From contig JBBAPK010000053.1 of the NCBI GenBank assembly GCA_040400875.1, forward strand, positions 1 to 12,703: a DNA stretch of 12,703 bases. The letters are read 5' to 3'. How positions within the stretch are numbered: the stretch's first letter is position 1; each line of letters begins with the position of its first letter. Below the pieces are notes generated by a model. It had not been told where the DNA came from. It did no database searches and worked only from the letters and a program-made list of their open reading frames with translations. Shown here one piece after another: positions 7,082 through 12,703 of the stretch. The position numbers and the translations under genes are program-made. This DNA is from PBB1 sp040400875 (GTDB lineage: Bacteria > Pseudomonadota > Gammaproteobacteria > Burkholderiales > Burkholderiaceae_C).

Positions 7082-9124
7082 ATGACCTCTTCCACTGCAG
7101 GACCCGAAGCGCCAATCCCGCCGCTCGTCGCCGCCCAAAAGCTGCACGACGCACGGCCATGGACACCCGAAGAAGCGGGCCTGCGCGCCCTTCTCTTGCG
7201 CCAGCCCACGCATGCCGATGCGCTGCGCCGCCTGGGTTTGCTGGCCGCGGACCGATCGTTCTTCGACGAAGCGACGCTGTGGTTCCGGGCGGCCCTTGGC
7301 GTCGGTACCGGAAAAGCGCAGGCGCATGCCGATCTGGCTATCGCGCTGCGCCAGCAAGGGCGAGGCGCCGAAGCCGTGCTGCACTTCACCCGGGCGGCCG
7401 AGCTCGAGCCTGGCAATGCACAGCGGCAGCTCATGGCCAGGCTGGCCCTTGGCAACCAGTTCGACGAGCAGGGGCGCAGCGCCGAGGCACTGACGGCCTT
7501 TCAGGAGGCAGCGCTGCACCACCCGGACTCGGTCGACGCCTGGGCCTGCCTGGGCAACCTGCAGCGCTTTCTGTCCGACCATGAGGCCGCCGCCGGCAGC
7601 TTCCAGCGTGCCCTGCAGCTGGCACCCGAACGACTGGAAGTGATCGATCTCTTCGCTCGCAGCTTGAGAGACCTGCGGCGCAATGAAGAGGCCGCGATCG
7701 TCCTCGATCACCTCCTGCGAAACGATCCAGATCGGCCACAGTTGGCCGGCAGGCTGATGCACTGCAAGCTCGACACCGCTGATTGGACCGGGCTGGACCA
7801 TCTCAGCCAGCGCCTTGCGGCCGGCATCGCGGCCGACAGGATCGTGGCCGAGCCGTTCCTGTTGCTCGCTTGCTGCGACTCGCCCGAGCTGCTGCTGCGC
7901 GCAGCGCGCCACCACACCGCCACCTACGAACCCGAGCGCTCGGCCGGCTGGCCCACGGCGCGTGTCGGCAGCGAAGGCAAGATCCGCATCGGCTACGTGG
8001 CGGGCGAGTTCAGGAACCATGCCGTCGCGTGGCTGCTGACGGGCATGTTCGAGCATCACGATCGCTCGCGTTTCGAGGTTGTTGCGTTCGACACCGCCAG
8101 CGGGGACGACAGCCCGCTGCGTCGCCGCATCGAGGCCGCGCTCGAAGTGGTGCCGATCCGCGGCCTCGGCCTGGCCGAGGCCCTGCAAGCCGTGCGTTCT
8201 CGGCGCATCGACATCCTGATCAACCTGAACGGCTACTCCGGCGCTGCGCGGCACGACCTGTTTGCGGCGCGGGCCGCCGCCATCCAGGTCAACTACCTCG
8301 GCTATCCCGGCACGACCGGCATGCCGTACATCGACTACCTGATCGCCGACCCGGTGCTGATTCCGCCTGCCGACCGCGGCTTCTACAGCGAGCAGGTGGT
8401 CACCCTGCCCGACAGCTACCAGCCCAACGACACCCGGCGCGCGATCGCGAGCACGCCCGCATCACGCGCCGACGTGGGCCTGCCCGACGACGCGTTCGTC
8501 TTCTGCTGCATGAACCACGTCTTCAAGATCATGCCCAAGGTGTTCGATGTCTGGATGCGTGTGCTGCGGCGCGTACCGGGGAGTGTGTTGATGCTCTACA
8601 GCGACAGCGCCGAGGCGCAGCACAACCTGCGCCACGAGGCCGCGGCACGCGGGGTCGAACCGCAACGCCTTGTCTTCGGTGGCCCGCTGGGCACGGCGCA
8701 CCACCTGGCCCGCCTGCGCCTGTGCGACCTGCTCCTCGACAGCGCGCCTTACAACGCCCACACCTCGGGCAGCGACGCGCTGTGGGTCGGGCTGCCGATG
8801 CTCACCTGCACCGGCCGCACCTTCGCGAGCCGCGTGGGCGCCAGCCTGCTGCACGCAGTGGGCTTGCCCGAACTGGTCACCGACTCCCTCGAGGCCTATG
8901 AAGCGCTGGCCGTGCGCCTGGCCACCGAACCTGGCCTGCTGGCGGCGCTGCGACAACGCTTGGCCAACAACTTGCCCACCGCGCCGCTGTTCGACGTGGC
9001 TCGGTATACCCGGCACCTGGAAGCGGCCTACGGGCAGATGGTGGCCCGGGCTCGGGACGGTCTGGCGCCGGCAGCATTTGCGGTGGCGCGCGAGGAGATC
9101 ACGCCGCAGGCACCGCCAGATTGA
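7082..9124 (+). CDS. TPR-containing GT41 (SPINDLY/O-GlcNAc transferase-like) glycosyltransferase, second paralogue
   Basis: 680 residues, with the same architecture as its upstream neighbour: TPR-like repeats over about residues 20-235 (FTRAAELEPGN, FQRALQLAPER) and a GT41 catalytic region from about 301. Motifs are IRIGYVAGEFRNHAVAWL with His313 at the position of human OGT His498, RIDILINLNGY, VNYLGYPGTTG, FYSEQVVTLPDSYQPND, CCMNHVFKIMP with Lys482, and AHTSGSDALWVGLP with His560. Unlike the first paralogue it keeps the complete set of expected key residues, so it is the better candidate for an active enzyme. It starts 40 bp after the upstream gene without a visible Shine-Dalgarno, which fits co-transcription. 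Its 3' end overlaps the convergent methyltransferase by 26 bp. Its N-terminus is the closest match to the pseudogene at 3548. Substrate is unknown; protein O-glycosylation is inferred. Confidence 0.94.
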   Translation: MTSSTAGPEAPIPPLVAAQKLHDARPWTPEEAGLRALLLRQPTHADALRRLGLLAADRSFFDEATLWFRAALGVGTGKAQAHADLAIALRQQGRGAEAVLHFTRAAELEPGNAQRQLMARLALGNQFDEQGRSAEALTAFQEAALHHPDSVDAWACLGNLQRFLSDHEAAAGSFQRALQLAPERLEVIDLFARSLRDLRRNEEAAIVLDHLLRNDPDRPQLAGRLMHCKLDTADWTGLDHLSQRLAAGIAADRIVAEPFLLLACCDSPELLLRAARHHTATYEPERSAGWPTARVGSEGKIRIGYVAGEFRNHAVAWLLTGMFEHHDRSRFEVVAFDTASGDDSPLRRRIEAALEVVPIRGLGLAEALQAVRSRRIDILINLNGYSGAARHDLFAARAAAIQVNYLGYPGTTGMPYIDYLIADPVLIPPADRGFYSEQVVTLPDSYQPNDTRRAIASTPASRADVGLPDDAFVFCCMNHVFKIMPKVFDVWMRVLRRVPGSVLMLYSDSAEAQHNLRHEAAARGVEPQRLVFGGPLGTAHHLARLRLCDLLLDSAPYNAHTSGSDALWVGLPMLTCTGRTFASRVGASLLHAVGLPELVTDSLEAYEALAVRLATEPGLLAALRQRLANNLPTAPLFDVARYTRHLEAAYGQMVARARDGLAPAAFAVAREEITPQAPPD

Positions 9125-10479
9125 AGCGCTTTCGCACCAGGTGCAGGCGGCGGTGCATCTCGTCACTGCCCAGCCCGATGGCCTGGATCAGTTCCAGGCG
9201 CGGATGCGCCGACTTGCCGGTGTAGAACGACGAGTACGAACCCAGCCGTTCCAGTTCCTCGGTGGCGGCGGCGAGAAGCCAGTTGCCGACGGCCTCGCCC
9301 GGGGCGATGGCGTCAAAGCGGCTCGACGGCGCCAGGAAGGGCTGGCGGGCGTCCAGCGGCTGGGTTTGTTGCATGGCCGTGAAGAGTTGCTGCAACGCAG
9401 CGACTGCCACCGCACGTGCGCCCAGTTCGGCCGCCACACGCGCCACGCTGGCCCCGTGCAGTTGCTGGGGCTGCCGTTCAAGGCAGGCGCTGAAACGGTC
9501 TAGGCTGGCCTCGAGCGCCAGAAACCGCAGGCTGATCGGCTGGCCGATGTCGTGTGCCAGGGCGTGCAGCGCCAGCGCTTCGGTCAGCTGCGGGTCGCTG
9601 TCCCCGACGGGCCAGTGCGGCGTGAGCTGGCGGCCGTAGCCCAGCCGGCCCAGCGTGTGGCGCCAGTGGTAGCGCGGCTCGGCCGCCATCTGCCGTGCAT
9701 CTGTGGGGGTCGGGTGGCTGCCACCGGGTTCGCACGGCAGCCGGGGGTCGAACAGGAAGCCCTGCGCGGCCAGCCCAGCGGCCCGGTCGGCCTTGCAGCA
9801 GAACAGATTGAGCAGATAGCCATCCGGCACCGCCGCCGGATCAAAGGGCACCAGCAGGTCGAGGCCGGGCACGAGCCGGTAGGACGCATAGCCCAGGGCA
9901 GCGAACTGCTGCACCAGGCCCAGGTGCAGTTCGCGGCCTGCCTTCACCTCGTATTGCACCAGCGGCGACAACTCGGCAAAGAAGCGCGCCCCGCCGGCCA
10001 GGATGCGGCCTTCTTCACCTTCGGCATCGATCTTCAGGAAGTCGATGTCGCGCCAATCCTGCCGCTGCATGCATTCATCCAGCGTGAGCAGCGGCACGGT
10101 CTCGCTTGCGGTGCCCGGTGCCGCGTCGCTGACGATGGCGTTCAGTTCGGAATTGGTATCCAACGATAGCGTCGCCGTGCCGCAGCGGTCGGACAAGGCG
10201 CTTTTCTCCAATTGCACCTGTGCGAAGCCGTTGACTGCAATCGACTCGGCCAGCAGGCGCGCCGTGGTCGACGCCGGCTCGAAGGCCCAGACCCGACCCG
10301 TCGGGCCCACGGTCTGCGCCATCGACAGGCTGTAGACCCCATGGTTAGCGCCAATGTCGATGACACGCTGCCCGCTCTGCAGCAGGCGACGCAGGAACTT
10401 GATCTCGTCCTCGAATCAGTCTCCCTGTTCGAGCAGCACATAGGGCGTGATCAGGTGCAGCGAATCCGGCACGACGACG
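9099..10479 (-). pseudogene. FkbM-family SAM methyltransferase with an in-frame TGA and 5' end lost in the assembly gap
   Basis: The minus strand encodes VVVPDSLHLITPYVLLEQGD, then TGA (10418-10416), then FEDEIKFLRRLL and the SAM-binding motif VIDIGANHGVYSLSMA. WAFEPA and DIDFLKIDAEGEEGRIL follow, all typical of FkbM methyltransferases, which O-methylate sugars or other small molecules. Family members normally have Trp where the TGA falls (EQ-D-W-FEDE), so this looks like a TGG-to-TGA change. The stop lies 62 bp from the N gap, so an assembly error is a real alternative. A restart at ATG 10322 would lose the GANHG SAM motif and is unlikely to be active. After the FkbM domain come about 230 residues I do not recognise, ending RKRFNLAVPAA. 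The gene converges on the second GT41 gene and overlaps it by 26 bp. Methylation of the transferred glycan is speculative. Confidence 0.82.
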
Positions 10480-10579
10480 NNNNNNNNNNNNNNNNNNNNN
10501 NNNNNNNNNNNNNNNNNNNNNNNNNNNNNNNNNNNNNNNNNNNNNNNNNNNNNNNNNNNNNNNNNNNNNNNNNNNNNNN
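10480..10579. other. Assembly gap (100 N)
   Basis: Exactly 100 consecutive N, a common placeholder length for a gap of unknown size. It removes the 5' end of the FkbM gene and whatever lies between it and the terminator of the next gene. Adjacency of the two sides therefore rests on scaffolding, not on read sequence. Confidence 0.98.
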
Positions 10580-10609
10580 ATGGTCTGGGGTGCGTCTCGC
10601 CTTGGAAGG

Positions 10610-10640
10610 AAAAAAGCCGGCGTCCCTGCGAACGCCGGCT
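10610..10640 (-). terminator. Rho-independent terminator of the PstS-like gene
   Basis: On the minus strand a perfect 9-bp GC-rich stem (AGCCGGCGT / ACGCCGGCT; 10632-10640 with 10615-10623) encloses an 8-nt loop and runs into a T tract (complement of 10610-10615). It lies 43 bp past the double stop codon of the gene ending at 10684. Stem, loop, T tract and position are all classic for an intrinsic terminator. Confidence 0.9.
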
Positions 10641-10683
10641 CACTCTCTGGCACGCCACCTTGCGATGGCGTCTCAAACCGTCA

Positions 10684-12144
10684 TCAGAACGCAGCTGCCT
10701 TGCCCGACTGGCAGTTGTTCAGATCGGTACCACCCACCAGGCGCGACCAGGGGTTGCGCGCGGTCGTGCCGGCGTAGTCGGCCACGGGAACGGTCGCATT
10801 CAGCGCGTCCAGCGCCACCAGGCCGGAAGGCCCGAAGGTCTGGTTGCTGCCGTTGATGACCTCGACGGTGGCTGGGGCGGCGAAGCCATTCTTGAGCGCG
10901 GTGACGTAGTTGGCGTAGCCCAGCGCCGAGGCGGTCGGCAGCGTGCTACCAATCCGGGTGTTCAGCGACACGTCGGTGTAGTACTGGTACTGGCCTGAAG
11001 CCACGCCCGCATAGGTGGGCGCCACGCCGTTGGCCTTGACGAAGCGCAGTGAGCCACCGGCCGTCTGCTTGTACTCGGTTGACAGCGTGCCGATCGATGC
11101 ACGGCCATCCGCCTGATGCTTGTTCATGCAGGTGATGACCTGGTTGCTACCGCTGTTGTTCACGACGAGGTTGACGCCGTTACACAACGTATTGGCCGCT
11201 GTGTTGTCGGCAGCATTCGGGCCGGTAACGAACAGGTCCGTGCCGACGTAACACTGACGGGCGGCACCGGACGTCGTGTTCGGCGTCTTGGCAATCACGG
11301 CCTCATAGGACTTCTGGGTTCCGGAGGTCGATGCGCGGCGCGACACATAGACCACGTCGTCGGCCAAGCCGGTCAAGGTACCCAGGATGGCCGACCAGGT
11401 CTGCCCTTCCTGCGTGTACAGGCTGGTGACTTGCGCCTGCGACAACGAAGGCATGTCGGCCTCGGTAAGGCCGCCGACCGTCTTGCCCTGCTTCGCTTGC
11501 ATGATCTCGTAGATGTTCTTCGTCACCGGCAAGCCGAAGATGACGGACACCAGTGCTTCAGCCTTCAGATTGTTGAAGCCGGACGAGTTGCCGAAGAACT
11601 GCGGCTCCACGTCCGAGATGCCGATGTAGGACACGGCGTTGGAGGTGTTGGAGGTGTTGTCGAACGTGCCAGTGCACAGTGTGTCGACGAAGGAGGGCAG
11701 CGGGTTCGTGCCGTCCAGGTCTTGAGCCGCCGTCACGGTCGCGCTCGCGCAGTTGGCGGTGATCTTGCTCAGGTCGATGAAAGGGATCGACGTCGCGTTG
11801 TTGACGTTTTGAACGCCACCGCCCGAACCACCTTGAGAGTACTTGTAGACCGCCAGCTTCGTCTTGCCGGCAGGAGCCGACAGCTTGGTCGAATCGATCT
11901 TGCAAAACAGGACTGCGTTGTTGGAAATCGAGTAACGGTGAATCGACGCAGTGGCATCGCAAAGACGCAGAGCTGATGCAAAGAAGCCTGGGTCGACCGC
12001 CGTGGCGCCAGATGCGCGGATGTTCAGCGTATTGCCCGTGATTTCGTCCGTGTTGCCGTAGTCGGAAGCAGGGAGTGCCAAAACCGGGGCTGCAAACGCG
12101 GCGAAGAGGCCGCCAACCGCCAGAGAAATTTTGTTCAGTTTCAT
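10684..12144 (-). CDS. Secreted PstS-like (periplasmic phosphate-binding-like fold) protein, ligand unknown
   Basis: 486 residues with a Sec signal peptide (MKLNKISLAVGGLF..., cleavage near residue 23), so it is exported. Several features recall PstS-type substrate-binding proteins: NIRASGATAVDPGF (41-54) resembles the PstS N-terminal loop. YIGISDVEP (173-181) resembles its SD loop, and SRRASTSGTQ (268-277) resembles its R-x-x-x-SGT anion-binding loop. FGLPVTKNIYEIMQ followed by PSLSQAQVTSLY and TWSAIL is the hinge-like stretch of this superfamily. It is longer than classic PstS (about 320-350 residues), has many Cys (62, 81, 132, 157, 298 and others, possibly disulphides), and is Asn/Thr/Gly-rich. 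No lipobox is seen and no pst ABC transporter genes are nearby. A weak GGA lies 6 nt before the ATG. Translation ends in tandem TGA TGA. Fold assignment is moderately sure; a phosphate ligand is unproven. Confidence 0.75.
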   Translation of the reverse strand: MKLNKISLAVGGLFAAFAAPVLALPASDYGNTDEITGNTLNIRASGATAVDPGFFASALRLCDATASIHRYSISNNAVLFCKIDSTKLSAPAGKTKLAVYKYSQGGSGGGVQNVNNATSIPFIDLSKITANCASATVTAAQDLDGTNPLPSFVDTLCTGTFDNTSNTSNAVSYIGISDVEPQFFGNSSGFNNLKAEALVSVIFGLPVTKNIYEIMQAKQGKTVGGLTEADMPSLSQAQVTSLYTQEGQTWSAILGTLTGLADDVVYVSRRASTSGTQKSYEAVIAKTPNTTSGAARQCYVGTDLFVTGPNAADNTAANTLCNGVNLVVNNSGSNQVITCMNKHQADGRASIGTLSTEYKQTAGGSLRFVKANGVAPTYAGVASGQYQYYTDVSLNTRIGSTLPTASALGYANYVTALKNGFAAPATVEVINGSNQTFGPSGLVALDALNATVPVADYAGTTARNPWSRLVGGTDLNNCQSGKAAAF

Positions 12145-12150
12145 GATTTA

Positions 12151-12153
12151 TCC
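12151..12153 (-). promoter_or_regulatory. Weak ribosome binding site of the PstS-like gene
   Basis: GGA, read on the minus strand inside TTGGATAAATC, precedes ATG 12144 by 6 nt. The region 12154-12180 is locally AT-rich, which may help initiation or carry promoter elements. No clear -10/-35 pair could be assigned in 12145-12262, so a separate promoter and read-through from the upstream PEP-CTERM gene both remain possible. Confidence 0.35.
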
Positions 12154-12255
12154 AAAATTAAGAATTGAGACCAAGAAATCAGGCCCAACCGATCCCGATC
12201 CGCTGAGGTCATCAGCAGATGGGAGGTGAGCCAGAAACGGATTCGGTTACACACT

Positions 12256-12272
12256 CCAGGCATCAAGCCTGG
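12256..12272 (-). other. Hairpin over the PEP-CTERM stop codon
   Basis: CCAGGC-ATCAA-GCCTGG forms a perfect 6-bp stem with a 5-nt loop, and the loop contains the TGA stop of the PEP-CTERM gene (12265-12263). No T tract follows on the minus strand, so this is not a canonical terminator. It could attenuate or stabilise the transcript between the two genes. Confidence 0.3.
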
Positions 12273-12703
12273 GCAGCAGCCTTGCGACGGCGGGCTGCGC
12301 CACCCAGGGCCGCCAAGCCGGCACCCATCAGCCAGGCAGCGGCTGGCAACGGCACGGCGGAAACAGGCGCCAATTCGTAGGAGAAGTTACCGTTGGCAGC
12401 CAGATTCAAGGTCGCGAAGTTTTCGCTATTGCCGTAGCGCCCGCCGTTGGCCAGCGTCGTGAGGCTACCGGTTGCTGTTGTACGTGTGAAGTAAAACAGG
12501 CTGGCGCTCTCACCCACCGCGGCCAGACCATCTGAACCCAGACCGAAGTTGTTAGCCCATACGAGGGCGGCGTCGCTACCCGTCTTCGACAGGGTGGCCG
12601 AGTTGAAGAACGCGTCCAGGCCGCCAGCATTTGGTGTACCGACGAAGTTGCTGACTTGGCTGTTGGTAGCCGTTTCAGCCGTGTTCACCGACGAGGTGTT
12701 GAG
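12263..12703 (-). CDS. PEP-CTERM sorting-domain protein, C-terminal 146 residues (5' end outside window)
   Basis: The minus-strand frame is open from the right edge to TGA 12265-12263. A GTG at 12688 is a possible but unlikely start, because the frame continues upstream as LNTSS without a stop. The last 30 or so residues are a textbook PEP-CTERM signal: VPLPAAAWLMGAGLAALGG (Pro-Leu-Pro motif, transmembrane helix) followed by the basic cluster ARRRKAAAQA. Such proteins are exported by Sec, processed by an exosortase (EpsH/XrtA type) and placed at the outer surface or in exopolysaccharide matrix. The preceding visible part is Ser/Thr/Ala/Asn-rich (FNSATLSKTGSDAALVWANN), a low-complexity secreted domain I cannot assign to a family. 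It precedes the PstS-like gene by 118 bp on the same strand. No exosortase gene lies in this window. Confidence 0.92.
   Translation of the reverse strand, partial: LNTSSVNTAETATNSQVSNFVGTPNAGGLDAFFNSATLSKTGSDAALVWANNFGLGSDGLAAVGESASLFYFTRTTATGSLTTLANGGRYGNSENFATLNLAANGNFSYELAPVSAVPLPAAAWLMGAGLAALGGAARRRKAAAQA

Noticed and set aside
7019..8254. A 411-codon minus-strand open frame opposite the second GT41 gene
   Set aside because: The plus strand carries the full GT41 signature set here. The antisense translation has no family features and is a third-position GC artefact, as are similar frames opposite the first GT41 gene (5386-6366) and at 7783-8901.
9099..10322. An intact FkbM methyltransferase starting at ATG 10322
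   Set aside because: That start falls after the SAM-binding motif VIDIGANHGVYSLS, which is encoded just upstream in the same frame. The true gene extends through the TGA into the gap.
11116..11976. A 286-codon plus-strand frame opposite the PstS-like gene
   Set aside because: It is Arg/Gly/Val/Asp-rich without motifs. The minus-strand gene has a signal peptide, binding-loop motifs, a ribosome binding site and a terminator.
12256..12272. Hairpin after the PEP-CTERM gene as an intrinsic terminator
   Set aside because: The stem is only 6 bp, overlaps the stop codon and is not followed by a T tract, so it is kept only as a possible structural element.

Overview
The window is GC-rich DNA from what looks like a betaproteobacterium of the order Burkholderiales, perhaps a Leptothrix/Sphaerotilus/Rubrivivax-type relative. 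This rests on codon use and on the gene families present: two-partner-secretion adhesins, TPR/SPINDLY-type GT41 glycosyltransferases, an FkbM methyltransferase and a PEP-CTERM protein. The genus is inference. I found no tRNA, rRNA, CRISPR array or insertion sequence. One 100-N assembly gap lies at 10480-10579.

Layout. (1) 1-3303, minus strand: the first 1101 codons of a large filamentous-haemagglutinin-like TpsA exoprotein, intact as far as it can be read and running off the left edge. (2) 3548-about 4155, plus strand: a decayed N-terminal (TPR) remnant of a GT41 O-GlcNAc-transferase-like gene, with three frame disruptions. (3) about 4160-4861, minus strand: a second, decayed TpsA N-terminus (signal peptide and TPS domain only). 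Remnants 2 and 3 abut tail to tail. (4) 5017-7041 and 7082-9124, plus strand: two full-length tandem GT41 paralogues. (5) 9099-10479, minus strand: an FkbM methyltransferase overlapping the second GT41 gene by 26 bp. It is broken by a TGA at what should be a conserved Trp codon and is cut by the gap. (6) Beyond the gap, minus strand: a PEP-CTERM surface protein (3' part, entering from the right edge) followed by a secreted PstS-like binding protein with a clear intrinsic terminator.

Main interpretation. The unit 'TpsA adhesin (minus) / divergent promoter / GT41 transferase (plus)' occurs twice. The two copies share about 86% identity over 191 bp of the TPS domain and have promoter regions that align without gaps. 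A deletion between them appears to have removed the 3' part of the first GT41 gene and nearly all of the second adhesin. Pairing of a TPS adhesin with a GT41 enzyme recalls the HMW1A/HMW1C adhesin-glycosylation systems, although these transferases are of the TPR-OGT/SPINDLY subtype. The proposal that they glycosylate the neighbouring adhesin is inference. The two intact paralogues differ at the position equivalent to the proposed catalytic His of OGT (His in the second, Gln in the first), which suggests they have diverged in function.
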